A stretch of 64,000 bases of DNA from SMYC01 sp965197495 (lineage in GTDB: Bacteria; Acidobacteriota; Vicinamibacteria; Marinacidobacterales; SMYC01), in NCBI GenBank assembly GCA_965197495.1, contig OZ240210.1, forward strand, positions 3,286,001 through 3,350,000. The letters are read 5' to 3'. How positions within the stretch are numbered: the stretch's first letter is position 1; each line of letters opens with the position of its first letter. Positions 35,519-43,444 of the stretch are shown one piece after another. Under the pieces are notes generated by a model. It was given only the letters and a program-made list of their open reading frames with translations. It had not been told where the DNA came from and made no database searches. The position numbers were made by a program, and so were the translations under genes.

Positions 35519-36110
35519 CTGAGCGCGTGCGCTCCATCGCCTAAAGGCGATGGGTTCACGTCGCCGACTAAAGTCGGCTTGTCCTTGCCTCGTTTCACTA
35601 CTCACTGACCTTGAAAGAATCGTCGTCCTGGGGCACGGCACCCTGCAACTCTATATACTTCGCTATCACCTCATCCGTCACGTTGCCCGTTGTCACCACG
35701 AAGTAACCCCGTGCCCGTAGGTGCCGACCCCAGAGCTCCTTCCGCATCGTCCGTAAGTCGCGCATCAGACGATTCGACGTCTTACCCTTGATCAACTGCA
35801 TCACTCGACTCGGCGACAAATTCGGCGGCACGCTCAGCAACAGGTGCACGTGCTCAGGCCGCACATGACCCTTCAGTATTTCTATCTGGTTCCGAGCACA
35901 GATCTCCCGGATGAGATCCCGGAGACGAACCGCTACATCCCCTCTCAAGGCCGGCTTGCGGTACTTCGTGATAAATACGAAGTGATAGTTTAACTGGTAC
36001 GTCGTGTGCGATGATTTACGATATCCTTTCACCTGGGGATCGTACCCCAAGCCTCCTAAAGGCTTCGCCTAAAGGCGAGGGATTTCAACCATCCCCGAGT
36101 GGGACATTAA
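35519..36110 (-). mobile_element. IS200/IS605-like element, copy 3 (592 bp)
   Basis: It has the same length and ends as the unit at 109-700, with hairpins CGCCTAAAGGCG and GCCGACTAAAGTCGGC at the left end and TCGCCTAAAGGCGA at the right. Relative to the ISL3 transposase it lies in the opposite orientation to copy 1, although the flanking bases (CATATGAA and TCTTTCTTG) are identical. Confidence 0.88.
35598..36050 (-). CDS. tnpA: IS200/IS605-family transposase TnpA, copy 3
   Basis: The 150-residue Y1 transposase is intact, with HUH motif PEHVHLLL and the C-terminal tyrosine helix. It differs from the copy-1 protein by one residue that I can see (KELWGR against KEFWGR). No TnpB is present. This may be the source of TnpA for the whole group. 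Confidence 0.92.
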   Translation of the reverse strand: MGYDPQVKGYRKSSHTTYQLNYHFVFITKYRKPALRGDVAVRLRDLIREICARNQIEILKGHVRPEHVHLLLSVPPNLSPSRVMQLIKGKTSNRLMRDLRTMRKELWGRHLRARGYFVVTTGNVTDEVIAKYIELQGAVPQDDDSFKVSE

Positions 36111-36175
36111 TCTTTCTTGTATATATATCAGGAGGGGCCTGTGGGCGCTCGTGGGAAACGCGAAGCGTTTTCCAA

Positions 36176-36271
36176 GCGATTGTGGAAAACGCCGCTCCAC
36201 GTTTGTACGTGCTCACAACCTTTCCCTAAACGCCTCTCTCGCCCGGAGTTTCCGGCGTTTTCCACAATCGC
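36176..36271. repeat. 18-bp inverted repeats near the ISL3 right end
   Basis: GCGATTGTGGAAAACGCC at 36176-36193 is the exact complement of GGCGTTTTCCACAATCGC at 36254-36271. Related GGCGTTTTCC and GTGGGAAACGC strings occur at 36145-36175 and near 35400 and 35466. They could be subterminal transposase-binding sites. Confidence 0.6.
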
Positions 36272-36394
36272 GGCAGCGTCTATAGGCCATGCCCTCCAAC
36301 ACAAATCAGATCCCCCGAAACGACAGGAGAACCATTTTTTTATCTATGTAGGTTTGTGGCAATGTTGGGCAGCCCGTCAGGAATCCCGACACCT

Positions 36395-37984
36395 TTACCT
36401 GGCCGCGGAGCGCATCCGCTCAATCGCTTCCGCAACCGCGACGTTGTCCGGATCGAGCGCGAGCGCGGTCTCGAGCTCGCGGAGAGCGCGCGCGCCCAAT
36501 CCTCGGCCCAAGAACGCCCGTCCACGGGCCCAGCGGTAGCGACTTTCCTCTGAAGGTGTCGACTCACGTGCGAGCACCCGCACGGAAGCCGCGTCGAGCC
36601 CACTTGCGAGCTGGAACTCGATCGCGCGCGAGCGGTCACCATACAGAGCGCGCACGCGATAGCTCCCTCCGGACGCGTCCAACGGAATCGCGGTCGTCAC
36701 CAGTGTCGGGTTCTGTCCGTGAAGAATGCGCTGCTCAGTAAATTCCAGCTCCCCGTTCCGTCGGATCTCCCAAACGAAAGGAGTGCCAGGCGCCGGAGCC
36801 GCGATTTCGGTCGCTGCGAATACCTCTGGCCCACGAAGGACCGCTGCCGGCCAAGGCAGCACGAGCCGGTTGCCGACCAGAAACGGCAGTCGTCTCGACG
36901 CTTCCACCCTCTGTATTCGGCGCGCGAGAAGCGGTAGCGGCGGCAAAGACCGGTCGACGGCTGTCTCGCCGACGGCCGAGGAGCCGTTCTCGGTTACCAC
37001 CGCGAGCTCGATGCGATGTGCTTCTGCTGGGAGAAAGCGTCGGCCTTGAAAGCTCAGGGTCGTCGACCGCAAAGCGTCGCGCTCCGCGTCGGACACGTCG
37101 AGCTCGATCGTGTCTTCCCAGCGCTCGAGCTCTCTCGCCGAGTAAAGCAGGCGACCCGTCAGCGCAAATCGAGTGTGCCAGCGTCCATCCTCGCGTCTCC
37201 AAGGCAAATGAACGTTCTCACCGAGCTCGAGCTCGAGGGCATAGTGGATTTCGGGCACCCCAGCATCGTCGTGGAAGACGCGGGCGACGAAGTGTGCCTT
37301 TAAATGTCGCAAGCTGACGGACGTCTCGACGCGCGCGCCCATGCGGCGATCGCGCGCGACGATATCGTGAAACCCGTCAACGTTCGCGAGAAGGGAGACC
37401 GACTGCGCGCGCCCGCCTCCGGGTACGAGCTCTGCGAGCGCCAGCGCGAGCTCGGCATCGATCGCGTCAACCTCTTCGAGGCTGGCGCCGAGCTGCCATC
37501 GACCCGGATCCGGCGCCACCACCAAATCTGCAACACCATCGCTCTCGGGATGCCATAGTCGATACGGACCCGTGCCGCCCGGTTTGAAGAACACGAGATA
37601 GAAGGCCTCGGGAAGGTGCGTCTGTGCGACGCCGGTGTAGTGCCATAACTCCGTCGGGACGAGACGGGCTGAAGCGTGCGTATAGTCCTCGCGGAACGTA
37701 GGCGGGCCCAAGAGCTGATAGACCCGTCCTCTAGCCGAGTGGCGTCCGCGAACGCCGAAGAGTCGATCCGAGGTGCTTAGACGTGCGGCGTGATCCTCGC
37801 GGTCGCGTAGCGCCCAAAAGGCATCGACGAAGCGGTCGCGAGCGGCATCTGTTTCGAGCGCGAGAAAGCTCCCACGCTCCTCAGAGCTGATGAGGAAATG
37901 AACTTCTTCCGCAAGCCAAACGCGATGATGCTCAGATAACGGTGACGGCTGAAACCCCAAGAGCGCGAGGATCAGGACCGTCAC
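36395..37984 (-). CDS. GWxTD-domain protein with C-terminal TPR-like segment
   Basis: The 529-residue protein probably starts at GTG 37984 with a signal-like segment (VTVLILALLGFQPSP). Residues 20-130 match the GWxTD domain found mostly in Acidobacteria and related phyla: VHFLISSEERGSFL, FVDAFWALRDRE, GRVYQLLGPPTF, ELWHYTG. The central part is predicted beta-rich. The last 60 residues (RGRAFLGRGLGARALREL) look like a TPR pair. The function of the family is unknown. It is divergent from uppS across 76 bp. Confidence 0.82.
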   Translation of the reverse strand: MTVLILALLGFQPSPLSEHHRVWLAEEVHFLISSEERGSFLALETDAARDRFVDAFWALRDREDHAARLSTSDRLFGVRGRHSARGRVYQLLGPPTFREDYTHASARLVPTELWHYTGVAQTHLPEAFYLVFFKPGGTGPYRLWHPESDGVADLVVAPDPGRWQLGASLEEVDAIDAELALALAELVPGGGRAQSVSLLANVDGFHDIVARDRRMGARVETSVSLRHLKAHFVARVFHDDAGVPEIHYALELELGENVHLPWRREDGRWHTRFALTGRLLYSARELERWEDTIELDVSDAERDALRSTTLSFQGRRFLPAEAHRIELAVVTENGSSAVGETAVDRSLPPLPLLARRIQRVEASRRLPFLVGNRLVLPWPAAVLRGPEVFAATEIAAPAPGTPFVWEIRRNGELEFTEQRILHGQNPTLVTTAIPLDASGGSYRVRALYGDRSRAIEFQLASGLDAASVRVLARESTPSEESRYRWARGRAFLGRGLGARALRELETALALDPDNVAVAEAIERMRSAAR

Positions 37985-38060
37985 GCCCGGAGAATAGCAC
38001 GCCCTCAAACGCCCGAAAGGGCCCGGGGTGTCGTCGGTATGCTAGAGTAATCTGCTAGCC

Positions 38061-38855
38061 ATGAGCCGCCAAGATATTTTGGATTCGACGGAAGAAGGTT
38101 CCATCGAAAGACAGCTCTTCGAGAAGATCGACCTCTCGAGGCTCCCCGCCCATATCGCCGTCATCATGGACGGCAACGGTCGATGGGCGAACGGGCGCGG
38201 CCTGCCGCGCGTCGAAGGACACCGTTCTGGAATCGCCTCCGTTCGAGAGATCGTCGAGACCTGCGCTCGGCTCGACGTTCCCGTTTTGACGCTCTACGCG
38301 TTCTCCGTCGAGAACTGGAAACGTCCACGTACGGAAGTCGACGTTCTGATGAAGCTGCTCAAACAATATCTGCGGCTCGAGCTTTCGACGCTCATGAAGA
38401 ACGATATCCGCTTCCAAGTGCTCGGCCGGCTGTCCGAGCTTCCCGGCGATGTCGTCAGCGAGCTCGAGGCCGGGATGGAACGTACGCGAGACAACCGGGG
38501 CCTCTTGTTCAACATCGCACTCAATTACGGGGGCCGCGCCGAGATCACGGATGCGTGCCAGCGCATCGTGAACGAGGCGCTCGCCTGCGGTGAGGCGCCG
38601 GAGGTCGATGAAGCCTTCTTCGCGGAGCGTCTGTACACAGCGGGTATCGCCGACCCGGACCTGATGATCCGAACGAGCGGCGAGCTCCGCATCTCCAACT
38701 TCCTTCTCTGGCAAATCGCTTATTCGGAGATTTGGGTTACGGACACGCTGTGGCCGGATTTTCGAAAGCGTGAGCTCTTCGAGGCGATCATTGACTTCCA
38801 GAAGCGCGACCGGCGCTATGGAGGCATCGCCGTTTCGACGCGCAGCACGGCCTAG
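38061..38855 (+). CDS. uppS: Undecaprenyl (isoprenyl) diphosphate synthase
   Basis: The 264-residue cis-prenyltransferase makes the C55 carrier for peptidoglycan and other wall polymers. The catalytic motif HIAVIMDGNGRWA has its Asp at residue 37. LTLYAFSVENWKRP and the late DLMIRTSGELRISNFLLWQ motif are complete. It has an N-terminal extension of about 25 residues. A TAGAGT box ends 12 bp before the ATG. First gene of uppS-cdsA-dxr-rseP, a common order in bacteria. Confidence 0.96.
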   Translation: MSRQDILDSTEEGSIERQLFEKIDLSRLPAHIAVIMDGNGRWANGRGLPRVEGHRSGIASVREIVETCARLDVPVLTLYAFSVENWKRPRTEVDVLMKLLKQYLRLELSTLMKNDIRFQVLGRLSELPGDVVSELEAGMERTRDNRGLLFNIALNYGGRAEITDACQRIVNEALACGEAPEVDEAFFAERLYTAGIADPDLMIRTSGELRISNFLLWQIAYSEIWVTDTLWPDFRKRELFEAIIDFQKRDRRYGGIAVSTRSTA

Positions 38856-38863
38856 CCGCGACC

Positions 38864-39673
38864 ATGAGTCGCCTCTTGACCGCCGCCGTCGCGGTTCCTC
38901 TTCTTCTCGCGATCATTCTACTCGGCCCGGACTGGCTGTTCTTCGCACTCGCGCTGGTCGTGGCTCTTCTCGGCTATTGGGAGCTCGCGACATTGATAAA
39001 GAGCTCGGGGATCAAGAGCTCGGGTCAAGAGCTTCTCGGGGCGGGTTATCTCACGGTGATACTGGTCACGAGTGCCTTCTATGTGGAGCCGCTCACGCTC
39101 ACCCACGCGACCCTCGCATCGATTCTCGTCATCGGAGGAACCGTCGTCTTCCAGTGGAGCCCTAGCGGGGAGAGGCTTGTCGGGGCCATGGGCACTTTTT
39201 TCGCGACCTTTTATGTGGGCGCGCTCTTGGGCAGTATCGTCGCGCTCAGGATGCTCGGCCCCGAGCCCGCCGGGCGGCACTGGGTGATCTTCCTGCTCGC
39301 GGTCGTCTTTGTCGGCGACGCAGGCGCTTATTACGCGGGTCGCTCCCTCGGCCGTCACGCTCTCGCGCCACGGCTCAGCCCCAAGAAAACCGTGGAGGGT
39401 CTCGTGGGCGGTATCGTCGCTTCGATCGCCGCGGCGGTCGCGCTCGTCGAGCTTTGGTTTCCAGAGCTCGAAACGGCCACCGCGATCGGACTCGGATTGA
39501 TGCTCGGCCTACTGGGGGTCATTGGCGATCTCTTCGAATCGTTTCTCAAACGCTCGGCCGGGGTGAAAGACACCTCGGCGCTCATTCCCGGCCACGGAGG
39601 CGTTCTGGACCGGATCGACTCGGTTTTGTTCGCAGGGCCTGCCCTCCTTCTTTGCCTCCTGTGGTGGGCGTGA
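38864..39673 (+). CDS. cdsA: Phosphatidate cytidylyltransferase CdsA
   Basis: The 269-residue integral membrane enzyme makes CDP-diacylglycerol for phospholipid synthesis. The signature near the C-terminus is intact: LSPKKTVEGLVGGI and later GDLFESFLKRSAGVKDTS and PGHGGVLDRIDS. About seven hydrophobic segments. It starts 8 bp after uppS. Confidence 0.95.
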   Translation: MSRLLTAAVAVPLLLAIILLGPDWLFFALALVVALLGYWELATLIKSSGIKSSGQELLGAGYLTVILVTSAFYVEPLTLTHATLASILVIGGTVVFQWSPSGERLVGAMGTFFATFYVGALLGSIVALRMLGPEPAGRHWVIFLLAVVFVGDAGAYYAGRSLGRHALAPRLSPKKTVEGLVGGIVASIAAAVALVELWFPELETATAIGLGLMLGLLGVIGDLFESFLKRSAGVKDTSALIPGHGGVLDRIDSVLFAGPALLLCLLWWA

Positions 39674-39692
39674 AATTCGCTAGAATAGTGAT

Positions 39693-40856
39693 ATGAAGGG
39701 CGTCTCGATCCTCGGATCTACGGGCTCGATCGGCACCAATACGCTACAGGTCATCGACCGTTTCCCAGAGCGTTTCCGTGTCATCGGGCTGGCCGCGGGC
39801 CGCAGCGTGGATGCGCTCAGCGCACAGATTCGGAAATACCGCCCGCTAATCGTCAGCGTTTTGGGCTCGAATCAAGCCGCGACGCTCCGTCGCGATTTTC
39901 CAGAGCTCGACGTACGGAGCGGTGTCGACGGGCTCGTCGACGTCGCCACCCATCCCGAAGCCGATTTCGTCGTCTCCGCCACCGTCGGAGCGGTCGGTCT
40001 CGTGCCGACGCTACGCGCGATCGAAGCGGGGAAGAGCGTTGGGCTCGCGAACAAAGAAACGCTCGTCATGGCGGGAGAGCTCATGACAAAAGCCGTCGCC
40101 GCGGCGGGCGCCACGCTGCTCCCGGTGGATAGCGAGCACAACGCCATCCATCAATGCCTCGACGGCCGCGACCAACCCGTGAAGCGCATTTGGTTGACGG
40201 CTTCGGGCGGCCCGTTTCGCACCGCGAGCCTTTCCGAGATGCGGGAGGCGACTCCCGAACGCGCGCTCCAGCACCCGACGTGGAAAATGGGGCCGAAAAT
40301 CACAATCGACTCGGCGACGATGATGAACAAAGGGCTCGAGATCATCGAAGCTTATTGGCTTTTCGACGTGAGCCCCGAGCAGGTGCGCGTCGTCGTCCAC
40401 CCGCAATCCGTCATCCACTCGATGGTCGAGCTCGAAGACGGGTCGCTCATAGCCCAGCTCGGTGTCACGGATATGCGCCTGCCGATCCAATATGCGTTGA
40501 CCTATCCCGAGCGGCTCGATACCGGATTGCCCCCTCTCGATCTCGAAACGCCTTTGCAGCTCGATCTAGCCCCCCCGGATTTCGAAAAATTCGGCTGCCT
40601 CCGCCTCGCTTATGAAGCACTGTCACAGGGCGGCACGGCGCCCGCTGTTCTGAACGCCGCCAACGAAGTCGCCGTGGCAGCCTTTCTGGACGAGCGCATC
40701 GGATTCTTGACGATCGTGGAAACGCTCCAGACCACGCTCGCGCGGCACGAGTCGAAGCCCGTGCGGGAGCTCGAGACCGTGCTCGAGGCCGATCGCTGGG
40801 CGCGAGAATGCGCCGAAGGTCTCATCCGAGCGCCGGCCGCAGTAGGTAGCGTATAG
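39693..40856 (+). CDS. dxr: 1-deoxy-D-xylulose 5-phosphate reductoisomerase
   Basis: The 387-residue enzyme catalyses the first committed step of the MEP isoprenoid pathway, which feeds uppS. NADPH-binding ILGSTGSIGTNTL is at residues 6-18, ANKETLVMAGE near 120, the metal site PVDSEHNAI near 148, and ASGGPFR near 177. A TAGAAT box (39681-39686) lies only 6 bp before the ATG, so a nearly leaderless internal transcript is possible. Confidence 0.96.
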   Translation: MKGVSILGSTGSIGTNTLQVIDRFPERFRVIGLAAGRSVDALSAQIRKYRPLIVSVLGSNQAATLRRDFPELDVRSGVDGLVDVATHPEADFVVSATVGAVGLVPTLRAIEAGKSVGLANKETLVMAGELMTKAVAAAGATLLPVDSEHNAIHQCLDGRDQPVKRIWLTASGGPFRTASLSEMREATPERALQHPTWKMGPKITIDSATMMNKGLEIIEAYWLFDVSPEQVRVVVHPQSVIHSMVELEDGSLIAQLGVTDMRLPIQYALTYPERLDTGLPPLDLETPLQLDLAPPDFEKFGCLRLAYEALSQGGTAPAVLNAANEVAVAAFLDERIGFLTIVETLQTTLARHESKPVRELETVLEADRWARECAEGLIRAPAAVGSV

Positions 40857-40874
40857 CGAGGAGATGTCGATTTC

Positions 40875-42191
40875 ATGACCTACATACTGGCTTTCGTTTT
40901 CGTCCTGGGCGTTCTCGTCTTCGTGCACGAGTCAGGTCATTTCCTCATCGCGAAATGGGTAGGTGTCAAAGTCAAAGTCTTCTCGCTAGGCTTTCCGCCC
41001 AAGATCGTCGGCCGCACCTGGGGAGATACGGAGTACCGAATCGGCGCGCTGCCTCTCGGCGGCTACGTGAAGATGGCCGGGGACAACCCGATGGAGGCCA
41101 CGGGCGATCCCGAAGAGTTCATGAGCTGCTCCAAGTGGGAGCGGCTCGCCATTCTGCTCGCGGGCCCAGCCATGAACATCGTGCTGTCGATCCTCATCCT
41201 GACCGCGTTATTCATGGTCGGCGTCGAGCGGCCCGCGGGTCTCGACGATCCGGTCGATATCCGTTTCGTCGCCGAGGACTCGCCTGCCAGCCGAGGCGGC
41301 GTGCAGCCCGGTGACCGCATTACCAGAATCGACGGGGATCCCGTCGCAAGCTGGAAGGCGGCGCTCGACAAGTTCATCGTGAGCGCGAACGATACCCTCA
41401 TGCTGAGCGTCGAGCGGGACGGTCAAACCATCGAGATGCCTATCGAGATCGAGGCCCGCGGCGACGAAGAAATCGGCTATGCCGGATTGTTCCCCGCCAT
41501 CCAGCCTCAAGTCGCCGCGCTGTTCGAGGATTTCCCTGCCGAGCGCGCGGGGATGCGAGAAGGCGACATCATCACGAAAGTAGGCGGCCAGCCCATTTAC
41601 CATTTCACCGAGCTCATCGAAGGGATCGAGGCTCGCCAGGGAGAGCCGGTCACGCTCGGGGTCCTTCGCGACCAGGAGAGCATGGAGTTCACCCTCACAC
41701 CTCAACAAGACGACGGCCGCTGGCTCATCGGCATCAACTTCAACGCCACACCGACGGTGCTCTTCCGCGTCACGAATCCCGCGCTCGCTCTTTCGGAGGC
41801 GCTCGCGGAAACGTCGCGTTTCACTCGCCTGACCTTCATCGTGCTCGGGCGTCTCGTGACCGGGCGCGCTTCGCTGAACACGCTCTCAGGGCCGGTAGGG
41901 ATCGGCGTCGCCGCAGGCGAGACAGCGCGACGCGGCGCGGGACAGCTCTTCATGTTCATGGCGTTTCTCAGCTTGAACCTCGGCATCTTGAATCTTCTAC
42001 CGATACCGCTTCTCGATGGCGGCCACATGGCGGTCATCGCGCTCGAGGGCCTCGCCGGCCGCGATTTCAGCCTGCAGGTCAAAGAGCGCATCATGCAGGT
42101 CGGCTTCGTGATGCTGCTGCTTCTGATGGTGACCGTCCTCGCTGTCGATTTGTCTAAAATCGACGCGATCGGTAAATATCTGCCTTGGTAG
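40875..42191 (+). CDS. rseP: RseP-type site-2 zinc metalloprotease
   Basis: The 438-residue inner-membrane protease has the HExxH motif (FVHESGHFLIAKW, His 18 to His 22), the GALPLGGYVKM loop, two PDZ domains at about residues 110-195 and 205-285, and the NLLPIPLLDGGHM motif near residue 378 with the third metal ligand. It would cleave membrane-bound anti-sigma factors. It follows dxr by 18 bp. Confidence 0.95.
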   Translation: MTYILAFVFVLGVLVFVHESGHFLIAKWVGVKVKVFSLGFPPKIVGRTWGDTEYRIGALPLGGYVKMAGDNPMEATGDPEEFMSCSKWERLAILLAGPAMNIVLSILILTALFMVGVERPAGLDDPVDIRFVAEDSPASRGGVQPGDRITRIDGDPVASWKAALDKFIVSANDTLMLSVERDGQTIEMPIEIEARGDEEIGYAGLFPAIQPQVAALFEDFPAERAGMREGDIITKVGGQPIYHFTELIEGIEARQGEPVTLGVLRDQESMEFTLTPQQDDGRWLIGINFNATPTVLFRVTNPALALSEALAETSRFTRLTFIVLGRLVTGRASLNTLSGPVGIGVAAGETARRGAGQLFMFMAFLSLNLGILNLLPIPLLDGGHMAVIALEGLAGRDFSLQVKERIMQVGFVMLLLLMVTVLAVDLSKIDAIGKYLPW

Positions 42192-42204
42192 GTTCCGTGG
42201 TTCG

Positions 42205-42292
42205 GGTTGCTACCGGCGACCTGCATCTGGCTACCGGCGCTCGACGGTAGCGCGTAGCCATTAAGCTAAGGGGTAGCAGGTAGCAGGGAGCA
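42205..42292. repeat. GGTAGCA/TGCTACC-type heptamer repeats
   Basis: The gap between rseP and the next gene contains GGTTGCTACCGGCGACC, GGCTACCGGCG, and two head-to-tail GGTAGCA units (GGGGTAGCAGGTAGCAGGG). The same heptamer occurs at 8326-8352 across the 3' end of rluD. Confidence 0.65.
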
Positions 42293-42307
42293 CCACGAAA
42301 GGCGGAA

Positions 42308-43420
42308 ATGAAAATCGAATCGATTGGGATCCACGAGGTCAAGTTGGACCTCAAAGACTTCTTCGAGACGAGCTTTGCGCGCGTCACTTACGAGCGTTTC
42401 TTGCTGCTTCAGGTCACGGTCGATGGGGTGACCGGCTGGAGCGAATGCGTCGCTAGCGAGTCACCGTCTTACTCATCGGAGACGGTCCAGACCGCGCTCC
42501 ATGCGATTGAAGATTTCATCGCGCCCATCGTGTTCGGACGCGACTACGCCCATCCAGACGAGCTGCTTCCGTCGCTCCACGCTATCCGCGGTCACAACAT
42601 GGCGAAAGCAGCGGTCGAGATGGGTTTTTGGGAAGCTTATGCCCGGATGCGGGGCGAGTCCCTCTCGAAGGCGCTCGGGGGAACGCGCACGGAGATCGCT
42701 TCCGGTGTGTCGATTGGCATCCAAGACAGCGTCGACCAGCTTCTTTCGAAAATCGAAGGCGAGCTCGCGGACGGCTATCGGCGGATCAAGATCAAAATCA
42801 AACCGGGCTGGGACCTCGACGTCGTGCGGCAAGTGCGCGAGCGCTTCCCCGACATCCTCCTGATGGTGGACGCCAATAGCGCCTATACCTTGGACGACGT
42901 GAAGCTCTTTCAAGAAATGGACGCTTACGATCTGATGATGATCGAGCAGCCTCTGGACTACCACGACATGTGGGACCACGCGGCGCTCCAAAAGCACATC
43001 AAGACTCCGGTATGTCTCGATGAATCCGTCCACTCGCTCGACGACGCGAGACGGGCGATCGAGATGTCCGCGACGCGTATCATCAACGTCAAAGCCGGCC
43101 GCGTGGGTGGGCTCTCGAGCGCACGGAACATCCAGAAGCTCGCCGCTGAGCACGACATCCCGGTCTGGTGTGGCGGTATGCTCGAGAGCGGGATCGGACG
43201 TGCGCATAACGTCCACCTCTCCGCGCTCCCGAATTTCACGCTGCCTGGAGACGTCGCGGACTCCAAGCGCTATTTCGTCGAAGAGCTCATCGAGCCCACG
43301 GTTCAAGTCCGGAGCGACGGCACGATTCAAGTGCCCGACGGCCCTGGGATCGGATACACGGTGCTCGAGGATCGGATCGCGAAACACCGCATCTCCCATC
43401 GCGTGCTCACACCGTCGTAG
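42308..43420 (+). CDS. menC: Enolase-superfamily o-succinylbenzoate synthase / N-succinylamino acid racemase
   Basis: The 370-residue protein has the NSAR/OSBS layout: catalytic Lys pair region YRRIKIKIKPGWD near residue 160, metal ligands in MVDANSAYT, MIEQPLDYHD and CLDESVHS, and the second catalytic Lys in INVKAGRVGG near residue 262. WCGGMLESGIGR near residue 290 is typical of this subgroup. Members either make o-succinylbenzoate for menaquinone or racemise N-succinyl amino acids. No other men gene is in the window, so racemase activity is as likely. A COG3375-like GNAT gene is at 12706. Confidence 0.85.
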   Translation: MKIESIGIHEVKLDLKDFFETSFARVTYERFLLLQVTVDGVTGWSECVASESPSYSSETVQTALHAIEDFIAPIVFGRDYAHPDELLPSLHAIRGHNMAKAAVEMGFWEAYARMRGESLSKALGGTRTEIASGVSIGIQDSVDQLLSKIEGELADGYRRIKIKIKPGWDLDVVRQVRERFPDILLMVDANSAYTLDDVKLFQEMDAYDLMMIEQPLDYHDMWDHAALQKHIKTPVCLDESVHSLDDARRAIEMSATRIINVKAGRVGGLSSARNIQKLAAEHDIPVWCGGMLESGIGRAHNVHLSALPNFTLPGDVADSKRYFVEELIEPTVQVRSDGTIQVPDGPGIGYTVLEDRIAKHRISHRVLTPS

Positions 43421-43444
43421 TAGCGCGAGATATAATGCCGCCCG

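Larger units (their letters stand above)
34027..36333 (-). mobile_element. ISL3-family element, copy 3 (2307 bp)
   Basis: The left end is GCCTCTCCTGCC at 34027. The right end reads GACAGGAGAACC to 36333, so the outermost bases differ from the GGAGAGGC of copies 1 and 2. The flanks ACTTTTTT (34019-34026) and ATTTTTTT (36334-36341) look like an 8-bp duplication with one mismatch. It contains the only intact ISL3 transposase in the window and an intact IS200-like unit in the copy-2 orientation. Confidence 0.8.
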
